This document shows positions 41,278 to 49,988 of a DNA stretch of 64,000 nucleotides, piece by piece. The stretch is from Clostridia bacterium (lineage in GTDB: Bacteria; Bacillota; Clostridia; Oscillospirales; Acutalibacteraceae), in contig JAFSFB010000009.1 of NCBI GenBank assembly GCA_017435385.1, forward strand, positions 1 to 64,000. Reading direction: 5' to 3'. Position 1 is the first letter of the stretch; every line of letters starts with the position of its first letter. The translations under genes were made by a program, and so were the position numbers. A model generated the notes under the pieces. The model saw nothing but the letters and a program-made list of their open reading frames with translations, did not search any database and was not told the DNA's origin.

Positions 41278-42024
41278 ATGGGTAAACCCGCAATTATTGT
41301 TGACAATGTCAGCATCCTTTTCAACATGAACAAGGAAAAGGTTGACAATCTTAAAGAATACTTCATCAAGCTGATAACAAAAAAGCTTCATTATAACGAA
41401 TTCTGGGCTCTGAAGGATGTTTCCTTCACGGTCGAAAAAGGCGAAAGAGTCGGCGTTCTCGGCTTCAACGGCGCAGGCAAATCGACTCTTCTCAAAACGA
41501 TCGCAGGTGTTCTTAAACCGACGAAGGGCAGCGTCAAGTCTTACGGTGTCATCGCTCCGATGCTTGAACTCGGCGCAGGCTTCGACATGAACTATTCGGG
41601 CAGAGAGAATATCTTTCTCTACGGTGCAACGATGGGCTATTCGAGAAAATTCATCCAGTCCAAATATGACGAGATCGTTGAATTTTCCGAGCTCGGAGAT
41701 TTCATCGATTCTCCCGTCAAGAACTATTCCTCGGGCATGAGGGCAAGACTCGGCTTTGCAATCGCAACGGCGGTCGAACCCGAGATACTCATTCTCGACG
41801 AGGTTCTCTCCGTTGGCGACGCAAAGTTCAGAATGAAGAGCGAAGCAAAGATCCGCTCGATGTTTGACAAAGGAATAACCGTTCTTTTTGTTTCGCATAA
41901 CACAAATCAGGTTCTCAACATCTGTAACAAGGCAATTATTCTTGACCACGGTCAGATCATCGCTCAGGGCGATGCCGCCGAGGTCTGTAAAAAATATAAC
42001 GAAATGGTTAATGCCAAAAAATAA
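41278..42024 (+). CDS. ABC exporter ATPase (TagH/Wzt type)
   Basis: 248 residues: Walker A GFNGAGKST (about 62-70), signature YSSGMRARLGFA, Walker B ILILDEVLSVGD, His switch SHN. The insert between Walker A and signature (LELGAGFDMNYSGRENI) is typical of polysaccharide exporters. It lacks the C-terminal carbohydrate-binding domain of Wzt. Partner of the preceding permease; AAAGGAG upstream. Confidence 0.9.
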   Translation: MGKPAIIVDNVSILFNMNKEKVDNLKEYFIKLITKKLHYNEFWALKDVSFTVEKGERVGVLGFNGAGKSTLLKTIAGVLKPTKGSVKSYGVIAPMLELGAGFDMNYSGRENIFLYGATMGYSRKFIQSKYDEIVEFSELGDFIDSPVKNYSSGMRARLGFAIATAVEPEILILDEVLSVGDAKFRMKSEAKIRSMFDKGITVLFVSHNTNQVLNICNKAIILDHGQIIAQGDAAEVCKKYNEMVNAKK

Positions 42025-42043
42025 ACCGAAAGGATGATTCAAA

Positions 42044-42760
42044 ATGGTTTTTGCAGCAGTTTTTGCAGGCGGAATCGGAAGCCGCATGGGCAATTCCGAC
42101 ACTCCGAAACAGTATCTCGAGCTTGGCACCAAGCCCGTAATTATCCACACGGTTGAAAAGTTTTTTATCAATGACCGTATCGACGAAATTCTTGTTCTCT
42201 GCCCAAAGGCATGGGTTGCTCACACAAAGGATCTTGTTGAAAAGCATCTGCCTGCAGGCAAGAAGATAACCGTTATCGCAGGCGGCGCAACCAGAAACGG
42301 AACTCTTGAAGCCGCTATCGATTATATCGAGAAAAACTATGAAACGGACGAGCAGACGGTTATCGTCACTCACGATGCCGTCAGACCCTTCCTCACTCAC
42401 AGAATCATCTGCGAAAATGTCGATGCCGCCATCGAATACGGCGCATGCGACACCGTCATTCCCGCAACGGACACGATCGTTGAAAGCACCGACGGAAAGA
42501 TGATAAGCTCCATTCCAGAGAGAAACAAGATGTTCCAGGGACAGACTCCCCAGTCCTTCCGCATCAAAGAGCTCGAAAGAGTTCTCGCTTCTCTTACCGA
42601 GGACGAAAAAGCAATTCTCACCGATGCCTGCAAGATCTTCTCGATCAAAAACAAGCCCGTTTACATGGTTGCAGGCGAGGTTTATAACATCAAGATCACC
42701 TATCCCTATGATTTAAAGGTTGCCAAAACCCTTCTGAAAGGTAAGGATTCGGATGATTAA
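42044..42760 (+). CDS. tarI: IspD/TarI-family cytidylyltransferase, probably ribitol-5-phosphate cytidylyltransferase
   Basis: 238 residues: nucleotide-binding AAVFAGGIGSRMG, then TPKQYLELG and the THDAVRPF motif. IspD and TarI are close relatives; the choice of TarI rests on the next gene, a TarJ-like reductase overlapping by 8 bp. It would make CDP-ribitol from CTP and ribitol 5-phosphate for teichoic acid. An isoprenoid role cannot be fully excluded. Confidence 0.85.
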   Translation: MVFAAVFAGGIGSRMGNSDTPKQYLELGTKPVIIHTVEKFFINDRIDEILVLCPKAWVAHTKDLVEKHLPAGKKITVIAGGATRNGTLEAAIDYIEKNYETDEQTVIVTHDAVRPFLTHRIICENVDAAIEYGACDTVIPATDTIVESTDGKMISSIPERNKMFQGQTPQSFRIKELERVLASLTEDEKAILTDACKIFSIKNKPVYMVAGEVYNIKITYPYDLKVAKTLLKGKDSDD

Positions 42761-43775
42761 TTCAGTTTACAGACTCGTTGCACCCGGTCTGATCGACATC
42801 GCATGCACCGAGCCCGATTTGAAAAACAGCGTTATCATGCGCCCCGTTTATCTTTCGGTCTGCAAGGCTGACCAGAGATATTATCTCGGCAGAAGAAGCC
42901 GTGAAGCTCTCAAGGCAAAGCTTCCCATGGCTCTTATTCATGAATGCGTTGCAAAGGTCGTTTATGATCCCACAGGCAATTTCAAGATCGGAGAATATGT
43001 CGTTCCCGTTCCGAATATGCCCACGGAGGAAGACGACGTCATCGCTGAAAATTACCGTCTGAGCAGTCATTTCTGCTCGAGCGGTTATGACGGATTTCTC
43101 CGTGATTATATCGATATGCCTGCCGACAGACTCGTCAGAGTCCCCGAGGGAGTCGACCTCAAGGTTGCTTCCTTCAGCGAGCTTATCAGCGTTGCTGTTC
43201 ACGCCGTGAGCCGATTTGAAAAATTCGCCCATTCAAGAAAGGATTCGATCGGCGTCTGGGGCGACGGAAATGTGGGCTATATCACCGCTCTCATTCTCAA
43301 AGCCCTCTATCCCGATGCAAAGCTCCATGTTTTCGGAACCGTCTGGGAAAAGCTGAATTATTTTGCATTTGCCGACGGCGTATATCACGTTGACCATGTT
43401 CCTGCAGACCTCAGAGTCGACCACGCTTTTGAATGCGTCGGCGGAGAGCCGTCACGCTATGCGATCGCTCAGATCATCGATATGATCAACCCCGAGGGCT
43501 GCGTCGGTCTTATGGGCGTGAGCGAAAGCCCCGTAGGTATCAACACGAGAATGGTCCTTGAAAGAGGGCTTTGCCTCTTCGGTTCAAGCCGAAGCGGCGT
43601 TGACGATTTTCAGAAAACAATGGATCTGCTTGAAGCAAACCCGAGGATCGCTCAGTATCTTGAAAATCTTATTGCAGGCGTTGTTGAAATCAGAACGATT
43701 CCCGACATTCACTCTGCTTTCCAGCAGGACATCAGCCGCAATTTCGGAAAAACCGTTCTGAAATGGGAAAAGTAA
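42753..43775 (+). CDS. tarJ: TarJ-like ribulose-5-phosphate reductase
   Basis: 340 residues of the zinc-type alcohol dehydrogenase superfamily: SVCKADQRYYLGRR (first metal Cys), LIHECVAKVV, and the coenzyme loop GVWGDGNVGY. The sequence lacks the structural-zinc Cys cluster of classical ADH, as TarJ does. It reduces D-ribulose 5-phosphate to D-ribitol 5-phosphate with NADPH, feeding TarI. It overlaps tarI by 8 bp. Confidence 0.87.
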   Translation: MINSVYRLVAPGLIDIACTEPDLKNSVIMRPVYLSVCKADQRYYLGRRSREALKAKLPMALIHECVAKVVYDPTGNFKIGEYVVPVPNMPTEEDDVIAENYRLSSHFCSSGYDGFLRDYIDMPADRLVRVPEGVDLKVASFSELISVAVHAVSRFEKFAHSRKDSIGVWGDGNVGYITALILKALYPDAKLHVFGTVWEKLNYFAFADGVYHVDHVPADLRVDHAFECVGGEPSRYAIAQIIDMINPEGCVGLMGVSESPVGINTRMVLERGLCLFGSSRSGVDDFQKTMDLLEANPRIAQYLENLIAGVVEIRTIPDIHSAFQQDISRNFGKTVLKWEK

Positions 43776-43776
43776 T

Positions 43777-45072
43777 ATGAATTATAAGCTCTCTGTAATA
43801 ATCCCCGCATATAACGGCGAAAAATTTCTTGCCGAAACGCTCGACTGCGTTCTGAATCAGACTCTCAAAGATGTTCAGATCATCGTTGTCGATGACGGCT
43901 CGACAGATTCAACCGCCGATATCGTTGCGGAATATGCAAAAAAACACAGCAATATTCTTCCGCTCAGTCAGCCCAATTCAGGCGTTTCCGCCGCAAGAAA
44001 CAACGGCATAAGAAACGCTGAGGGGGAATATCTTCTCTTCCTCGACAGCGACGATGTTTTCACTTCCGATTCGTTTGAGCTTATGTGCGATAAGCTCGAT
44101 AAGACGGGTGCGGATATTGCGATCTGCCGTGTTCAGAGATTCGGCTTCGGCGGCGAAGAATATAACCCGATTGTCGACGAATTCACAAAAGAGGATTCGA
44201 TCGACTGCTACGATAAAAGGCTTCTCTGGAATTTCCTTGTCAGCAACAAATGCTACCGCACAAAGTGGCTGAAGGAAACGGGAATTGAATTCCCCTCTCT
44301 TCGATACAGCGAGGACGGCGCATTTTTCATGCAGGCTGTCTACCGTTTTCCGAAGATAACAGGAGTTTACGGTGCTGTTTTCAGATACCGCCGTCATACA
44401 CCCGCAGAGGGAAGCTCTGTCACTCAGAGGATAAGCCTTCAGCTTGTCAGCGACTTCTGCAGATCGCTTGATATCGTTTACGAGGCGGCAAAGGAATCGT
44501 TTGAAAAAAACGGCTGTACCTGCACCGACAAAGACGGCTATCTTCAGGAGATCCTCTCTAAATCCTACACAGCTCTTGTCAACGAGTTTTATCGGATGAT
44601 CTGGGCGGCAGACGATGAAACCTGCGCTTTCATGAAGGATAGGTCCGATTATCTGACCTCTCTCATGACAGCGGAAACTCTGAAAAAATGCCGTCTTAAC
44701 CACAAAGACATAAAAACGCTTGTTTTCAGCAAAAAGGAGATCGGCGAAAATCCGCAGATAACCGTTGTTGCGAAGCATCCGACGAAGGAATTCGTTCAGA
44801 CTCTCTATGCCCAGTCGATGCCCGTTTTTCAGTTTCTGACGGCAAGCGGAATTGCAAGAGAAAATCTCACAATCATCTCCGCCTCCAATTTTGAAAATCA
44901 GGTCAAAAAAGCAACAAAGGCGCAAACCGTTGTCACCCTCTCGGGCAAGAAACCGCTTGACCTGCGTTATCTCAAGGTCGTTTCTCTTCTCAGAGGCTCA
45001 CCGAAATTCCGCATGCTCCCCGACTCTCTGATTTGTTTCGGAGCATCGCTTTTCCTGAAGTTAAAAAGATAA
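43777..45072 (+). CDS. family 2 glycosyltransferase with C-terminal extension
   Basis: 431 residues. The GT-A domain (about 1-220) has VIIPAYNGEKFLAETLDCVL, VDDGSTDSTADI and DxD as FLDSDDVF. The C-terminal 200 residues are of unknown type, with no membrane segment; a similar extension occurs in teichoic-acid glycosyltransferases such as TarS/EpsJ-like proteins. It starts 1 bp after the tarJ stop, so it probably decorates the polymer. Confidence 0.85.
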   Translation: MNYKLSVIIPAYNGEKFLAETLDCVLNQTLKDVQIIVVDDGSTDSTADIVAEYAKKHSNILPLSQPNSGVSAARNNGIRNAEGEYLLFLDSDDVFTSDSFELMCDKLDKTGADIAICRVQRFGFGGEEYNPIVDEFTKEDSIDCYDKRLLWNFLVSNKCYRTKWLKETGIEFPSLRYSEDGAFFMQAVYRFPKITGVYGAVFRYRRHTPAEGSSVTQRISLQLVSDFCRSLDIVYEAAKESFEKNGCTCTDKDGYLQEILSKSYTALVNEFYRMIWAADDETCAFMKDRSDYLTSLMTAETLKKCRLNHKDIKTLVFSKKEIGENPQITVVAKHPTKEFVQTLYAQSMPVFQFLTASGIARENLTIISASNFENQVKKATKAQTVVTLSGKKPLDLRYLKVVSLLRGSPKFRMLPDSLICFGASLFLKLKR

Positions 45073-45095
45073 TCTCCCGAAAATGAGGAATTAAA

Positions 45096-46232
45096 TTGAA
45101 AAAGCTTTTTTATTCGCTCTATGCCTTGTTTTTTAATATCAGCCGAATCTTCCCCGTGAAGAAAAACAGAGCCGCTTTCGTCGCTCCCCATAACGGCGGA
45201 AACAACGATTCGCTCTCTGTCATGAGAAGGCATTTTGAAAGCAAAGGCGGATATGATATTGTCAGCATATCTACGCAGGATCTGAAGCTTGATTTTTCGG
45301 GAATAAGCTCAATCATAAAATCCTGCCTGAAAGCGGCGGGATTTTTTACTTACAAAGCATATCTTCTCGCCACCTCGGAATATGTTTTTCTCAACGATAA
45401 TTTCATGCCCATGGCTTCGCTGAATTTCAGCGAAAAAGCGGTTGTCACTCAGCTCTGGCACGCCGAGGGTGCATTCAAGAAATTCGGTCTTTCTGCTCCC
45501 GTAACCGACGATGTGCGTGAAAGAGAGAAGAAATGCTCCGAAAAGCTGACATATATCGTCTGCTCTTCCAAGGCGGTCGTACCTTTTTATGCCGAAGCTT
45601 TCGGCGTTGAAGAGGAAAAGCTCCTGCCGCTCGGCTCGGCAAGAATCGATTCTCTTCTCGCCCCGACAGACACGGTTTCTCTGCGCAGGGAATTCGACAA
45701 GGCTCACCCCGAATGTGCGGACAAAAGCCTCGTGCTATATGCTCCGACCTTCCGTGACAGCCCCGAAAAGGATGCCGCCCTTGCCGACAAGATCGATGCT
45801 GCGGCATTCAACCGTGAATTCCCCGATAAACGCCTGCTGATAAAGCTGCATCCGCAGATTCACTCCGCAGTTATTCCCGACGGTGCAACCGATGTGACAG
45901 ACTGTGATATCGGAATGCTGACTCTCATATGCGAGAGCGTTATCACGGATTATTCGTCGGTATGCATGGATTTTGCTCTGCTTTCAAAGCCCTGCATTTT
46001 CTATGCCTTTGACCTTGATGAATATGAGCATGAGCGTTCGTTTTATTTCGACTATGAAAGCGGTGTCCCCGGCCCCGTTGCAAAGGATTTCCCCTCACTC
46101 GTTGAGGCAATAAAAAATCCCCGAGAAAACGAAGAAAAGCTCCGTCTTTTCAGGGAATTTCATTTTGATTTTGTTGACTGCAACAACGCAGAAAGAATTT
46201 ATAACGCAGTTATTTCAGCCAGCTCTTTATGA
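45096..46232 (+). CDS. CDP-glycerol:poly(glycerophosphate) glycerophosphotransferase family protein
   Basis: 378 residues from TTG with GAGGAA upstream. Motifs of the TagB/TagF/TarL catalytic fold: QLWHAEGAFKKFG (about 116-128), LYAPTFRDS, LLIKLHPQ and VITDYSSVCMDFAL. It transfers glycerol- or ribitol-phosphate from a CDP donor to the growing polymer. The N-terminal part is a short membrane-associating helix. Given tarI and tarJ, ribitol-phosphate is the likely unit. Its 3' end overlaps that of the next, oppositely directed gene by 23 bp. Confidence 0.9.
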   Translation: MKKLFYSLYALFFNISRIFPVKKNRAAFVAPHNGGNNDSLSVMRRHFESKGGYDIVSISTQDLKLDFSGISSIIKSCLKAAGFFTYKAYLLATSEYVFLNDNFMPMASLNFSEKAVVTQLWHAEGAFKKFGLSAPVTDDVREREKKCSEKLTYIVCSSKAVVPFYAEAFGVEEEKLLPLGSARIDSLLAPTDTVSLRREFDKAHPECADKSLVLYAPTFRDSPEKDAALADKIDAAAFNREFPDKRLLIKLHPQIHSAVIPDGATDVTDCDIGMLTLICESVITDYSSVCMDFALLSKPCIFYAFDLDEYEHERSFYFDYESGVPGPVAKDFPSLVEAIKNPRENEEKLRLFREFHFDFVDCNNAERIYNAVISASSL

Positions 46233-47328
46233 GAGCCGCCGCTCTTTCGGCTGAATGACCGTCGCATGCACTCATCTGCCCGTTTCTGAATTTTTCAATT
46301 CGGTCTGCGGGCGGATTTTCTTTTGCCCTGCGGATCGCTCCGACAAGCTCCTTTGCATCCGTCACCATGTCACCGGGAAGGTCGTCGGGAAATTTAAGAT
46401 AAAAGCCTCTGTCATACTCCTTATAGTCGGGGCAGTAGAAAACCGTCGGGACATTCAGCAGGCATGCGTCGTAAATAACCGAGGAATAGTCGGTTATCAG
46501 CACATCGCTGACCGCCGTCAGAGCAAGAGTCGAATCCTGCGATAAATCTATAATATTATTATATTCCTTATTAATAAGCGGATAGTTCATAACGGGATGT
46601 CGGCAGATGACGAATACCTCATCGTCGGAAAGCTCTGCGCTGAGCGCATCCCAATCGATCTTCGGGTCATATTTAATGCGCTGTCTGTTCTTTTCTCTGA
46701 ATGTCGGAGCAAAAAGATATATCTTCTTTCCGACAAACTCGGGGTGCTTTTCATACACCGAAGCTCTGAGCTTTTCGGCATCTCTGAAAAGCATATCCGT
46801 TCTGGGCAGACCGATCGGCAGACAGACATCCTCGCTGATGCCGAATGCCTGTGCGTATGCCTTTCTGCAGCTTTCGCTCGTGACCGCAACGGCGGAATAC
46901 TGAGCATGGGATGCTCTCTCCTCCTTTTCGGTCAGAACGGTTTTGGCGTCCAGACCGAACTTCTTGAACGCTCCGCATGCGTGCCATATCTGAAAAAGCT
47001 TCTGATTCTTGCGAAGCTTCGTGAATCGGACATAGCGAACATAGTCGTCCGTCACGATAACCCTGCTTGTGAGCAGATAATAATAGATTTTCGGCTTTAT
47101 TTTCGTTGAATGCGGAAGCATTTTTGCAAAAACTATCTTCTTTGCATCAAGAGCATCGTAAACCGCCCGTGCATTGTCAAGCAGCTTGCCGTCAGCTCTG
47201 ACGGTGAAGAAAAGAACTCTGTTCTGCAGGGGCATAAGCCTGCAGAGAAAGCACCAGAAATTGTTTATGAAATCCATAATTTTCCGTCTGACCTTGGGCG
47301 GAAACAGTTTTTTGAGAAGTTTTTTCAC
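46210..47328 (-). CDS. second CDP-glycerol glycerophosphotransferase family protein
   Basis: 372 residues from GTG with GAGG 8 nt upstream; a GTG three codons earlier overlaps that RBS. It has the same motifs as the previous gene: QIWHACGAFKKFG, LFAPTFRE, VICRHP, LITDYSSVIYDACL. It is a diverged relative, convergent with it, so it is transcribed separately. It may act as the primase (TagB/TarB-like) or as a polymerase for a second polymer; sequence alone does not decide. Confidence 0.9.
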   Translation of the reverse strand: MKKLLKKLFPPKVRRKIMDFINNFWCFLCRLMPLQNRVLFFTVRADGKLLDNARAVYDALDAKKIVFAKMLPHSTKIKPKIYYYLLTSRVIVTDDYVRYVRFTKLRKNQKLFQIWHACGAFKKFGLDAKTVLTEKEERASHAQYSAVAVTSESCRKAYAQAFGISEDVCLPIGLPRTDMLFRDAEKLRASVYEKHPEFVGKKIYLFAPTFREKNRQRIKYDPKIDWDALSAELSDDEVFVICRHPVMNYPLINKEYNNIIDLSQDSTLALTAVSDVLITDYSSVIYDACLLNVPTVFYCPDYKEYDRGFYLKFPDDLPGDMVTDAKELVGAIRRAKENPPADRIEKFRNGQMSACDGHSAERAAALIKSWLK

Positions 47329-47379
47329 GGCTGTCACCTCACCGAATCAATTATACCATAACAAGAAAAATATGCAATA

Positions 47380-47418
47380 AAAAAAATAAAAGACACCGTC
47401 TTTTGACGATGTCTCTTT
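47380..47418 (-). terminator. terminator of tRNA-Gln
   Basis: GACATCGTC/GACGGTGTC stem, starting 0-1 nt from the CCA end, then TATTTTTTTTATT on the minus strand. Confidence 0.85.
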
Positions 47419-47491
47419 GGCTGGGGAATAGGGATTCGAACCCCAACAAACAGAGTCAGAGTCTGTCGTGCTACCGTTACACTATTCCCCA
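47418..47491 (-). tRNA. tRNA-Gln (anticodon CTG)
   Basis: The acceptor TGGGGAA pairs with TTCCCCA, the anticodon stem ACAGA/TCTGT holds loop CTCTGAC (anticodon CTG), the T arm has GGTTCGAATCC, and CCA is encoded. Length 74 nt. Confidence 0.95.
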
Positions 47492-47523
47492 ATGTAACTC
47501 GCTATTGTGGGCTACGGGTTATT

Positions 47524-47551
47524 ATTATACACACTTTTCAGGAAATGTCAA
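47524..47551 (-). promoter_or_regulatory. consensus promoter of tRNA-Gln
   Basis: TTGACA-N16-TATAAT on the minus strand. Confidence 0.8.
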
Positions 47552-47754
47552 CACCTTTTTCAGAAATTTTTTCAGTTTTTTTCATGCTGTTTTAAAGAAT
47601 TTCTGAAAAATTTTTATACAATATACGGTAAATGTCTTATTTTAAAAGTCTGAGCGATTGTTTCTATTGCAATTTTGTCAGAATTATGCTAATATCCTTT
47701 AGATAGCGTTTAATAAAATCAGATTTACAAGATATTTGTTAAAGGAGTGAAAAA

Positions 47755-48246
47755 ATGTCAACCGCTCCCGATATCAGAAACACCGAATCAAAAAAGACTG
47801 CCGTTCAGCTGATAAAGAACTTTACGATGGGCTTCATCGTCACCATTCTCGAAACCGTTTCGCTGAACCCTCTCATCAGCCTTTTTGATATGACACCCAT
47901 TCCCGATAAATATGTTCTTATCGTTGCCAACGCAACAACGATAACCGTCTATTTCTTTGTGCGGTTTTTCGTCAACTATTTCTGGGTGTTCCACAGCAAA
48001 AGAAATATTCTGAAGATCCTTCCCATGTTTGCTCTGCTTATCGTTGCGTTCACCTATGCAAACACAAAAATGATCGAAGGAATGGAATATCTTTTCAATC
48101 TCTCCGCCTCGGTTTCTCAGGCTCTGGGCGAAGATATGATAATAACTATTTCAAAGTTCACCGCCACCTTTATTCTCGGATTTGTCAATTTCGCAATCTG
48201 CAAGAAATTCATTTTCAAGGATGAAGCAAATGACGGCAACGTATAA
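47755..48246 (+). CDS. GtrA-like membrane protein
   Basis: 163 residues with four hydrophobic helices. FFVNYFWVFHSK near 77-88 and FVNFAICKKFIFKD at the end are GtrA-family marks. GtrA-like proteins are thought to flip lipid-linked sugars. GGAG precedes the ATG. It is 18 bp upstream of the GH3-type gene, so it heads that putative operon. Confidence 0.82.
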   Translation: MSTAPDIRNTESKKTAVQLIKNFTMGFIVTILETVSLNPLISLFDMTPIPDKYVLIVANATTITVYFFVRFFVNYFWVFHSKRNILKILPMFALLIVAFTYANTKMIEGMEYLFNLSASVSQALGEDMIITISKFTATFILGFVNFAICKKFIFKDEANDGNV

Positions 48247-48264
48247 AACGGAGGTAACAAAAAT

Positions 48265-49974
48265 ATGAACAAGGTATTTGGTCGCATGTTCGTCGAATTC
48301 GGCGTAATGCTCGGCAGAATGGAGCATGCAAAGCTCGATTTCTATTCTTCGAGAGCAGTCAAGCAGCAGGAGAGAAATCTCAGAAAGCTGATGAACCGCA
48401 ACAAAAACACCGAATACGGCAAAAAGAACAATTTCGCCGCTGTCAAATCTGTCGAGGACTATCAGAACACGGTTCCCTATTCATGGTATCCCGACTATGC
48501 CGATGCTATCGACAGAATCGCTTACAAGGGCGAAAGAAACATTCTCACAAAGAGATTCCCTCTCAAGTTTGCTGAATCCTCGGGCTCAACGGGCAAATCA
48601 AAGCTCGTTCCCATGAGCGGCTGGGCAACATGGGTCTGCCAGTGCTTCAGCTTCAGCGCACCCGTAGGCTGTGCTTACAAATATTATAAGAATCTCGGCA
48701 TGAGAGTTCCTCCCCAGAGAGGTCTTCTCACCATCGAGGTGCTTTCTCATAAGCTTCCCTGCAACAGAGTGGCAAGCGGTCTTGCGGCTATTCCCATGAA
48801 TTATCTCAAGCCCATCACCCGCTTTTTCGTAACCTCTCCCAAGGAAGTAATGTATCCCGAATCGCTCAAGCCCATGGATATGCACTATATGAAGCTCCGC
48901 TTTGCTCTCCCCAGAACAGATGTCAGCTACATCGGTACAGTTTTCATCACCATGGCTGAATCGATGTTCAAATATCTTGAAGATAACTGGGAAATGCTCT
49001 GCGACGATATCGAAAAGGGAACGATAAATGAAAGCATCACCTGCGCTCCCGATGTCAGAGCAAAGCTTCTCAAGAAGTGCAAGCCTGATCCCGAAAGAGC
49101 GGAACAGCTCAGAGCCGAATTCCGCAAGGGCTTTGACAACGAAGCGATCGTTCCCAGAATCTGGCCCAAGTGCGGCTGGATGTACGGCATGGGAACCGGT
49201 GCACTCTCCTTCTATCAGAAAAAGCTCCGCCGCTATATTGGCGAGGAAATACCCCTTCACTATGTCGGCTATGCCGCATCCGAGGGTCTGATGGCTGTTC
49301 CCATCGAGTTCAACTCAGCAGACTATGTTCTTCTTCCTCAGAACGGCTTCTTCGAGTTCCTTCCCGTTGACGGTCCTGACGATGCAAGACCTCTGACGAT
49401 CAGCGAGGTTGAGGTCGGCAAGGATTACGAGCTCATCGTCACTAACATGAGCGGCTTCTACCGTTACCGCATTGAGGATGTTGTCAAGGTCACGGGCTTC
49501 TATAAGCAGTCACCCATGGTCCAGTTCCAGTACAGAAGAAATCAGATCGCCAACATCAGCGGCGAAAAAATCAACCAGAGAGCCTTCGACCTTCTTATCA
49601 ATGACCTTTCCAAGGAAGTCGGCGAGGATTTCGCAGGCTACTGCATCTATCCCGACCGTTCGACCTCACCCGGTCACTATGTAATCCTTCTTGAGCCCAA
49701 CAACGAGATTCCCGACAGCGAATGCGCACGCTACGCTGAGATCTTCGAGAGAAACCTCTGCGAAACCAATGTTCTCGTTCCTCCGCTCATCAGAAACGGT
49801 GCTCTCGGTCACTGCGAGGTCAAGTTCCTGCGCAGAGGCACATACGAGGACTACCGTGAAAAGGTTCTCAGAGCGAAGGGCGCAAACCTCAATCAGGTCA
49901 AGCCCGTCAAGGTCATCGACAACGAGGAGCGCAAGGAGTACTTCTTCTCGAATGTCCGTGACTCTCTTAAATAA
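48265..49974 (+). CDS. GH3-family acyl-adenylate/amido synthetase
   Basis: 569 residues matching the GH3 fold throughout: TEYGKK, then the ATP-binding SSGSTGKSKLVP (about 96-107), YAASEG, the YRYRIEDVVKVTGF motif and NISGEKINQ. Plant GH3 enzymes join amino acids to auxin or jasmonate by acyl-adenylates; bacterial members are largely uncharacterised. It has strongly biased codons, suggesting good expression. Partners: a GtrA-like protein, a DUF819 transporter and a PLP-dependent lyase-like enzyme, all on the same strand with gaps of 14-24 bp. Confidence 0.9.
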   Translation: MNKVFGRMFVEFGVMLGRMEHAKLDFYSSRAVKQQERNLRKLMNRNKNTEYGKKNNFAAVKSVEDYQNTVPYSWYPDYADAIDRIAYKGERNILTKRFPLKFAESSGSTGKSKLVPMSGWATWVCQCFSFSAPVGCAYKYYKNLGMRVPPQRGLLTIEVLSHKLPCNRVASGLAAIPMNYLKPITRFFVTSPKEVMYPESLKPMDMHYMKLRFALPRTDVSYIGTVFITMAESMFKYLEDNWEMLCDDIEKGTINESITCAPDVRAKLLKKCKPDPERAEQLRAEFRKGFDNEAIVPRIWPKCGWMYGMGTGALSFYQKKLRRYIGEEIPLHYVGYAASEGLMAVPIEFNSADYVLLPQNGFFEFLPVDGPDDARPLTISEVEVGKDYELIVTNMSGFYRYRIEDVVKVTGFYKQSPMVQFQYRRNQIANISGEKINQRAFDLLINDLSKEVGEDFAGYCIYPDRSTSPGHYVILLEPNNEIPDSECARYAEIFERNLCETNVLVPPLIRNGALGHCEVKFLRRGTYEDYREKVLRAKGANLNQVKPVKVIDNEERKEYFFSNVRDSLK

Positions 49975-49988
49975 TCGGGGTGAAGCAA

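Noticed and set aside
42044..42760. ispD (isoprenoid pathway) as first choice
   Set aside because: The family allows it, but the overlap with a TarJ-like reductase and the surface-polymer cluster favour TarI.
43978..44925. 315-codon minus-strand open frame
   Set aside because: Shadow of the glycosyltransferase gene on the plus strand, whose motifs and spacing are clear.
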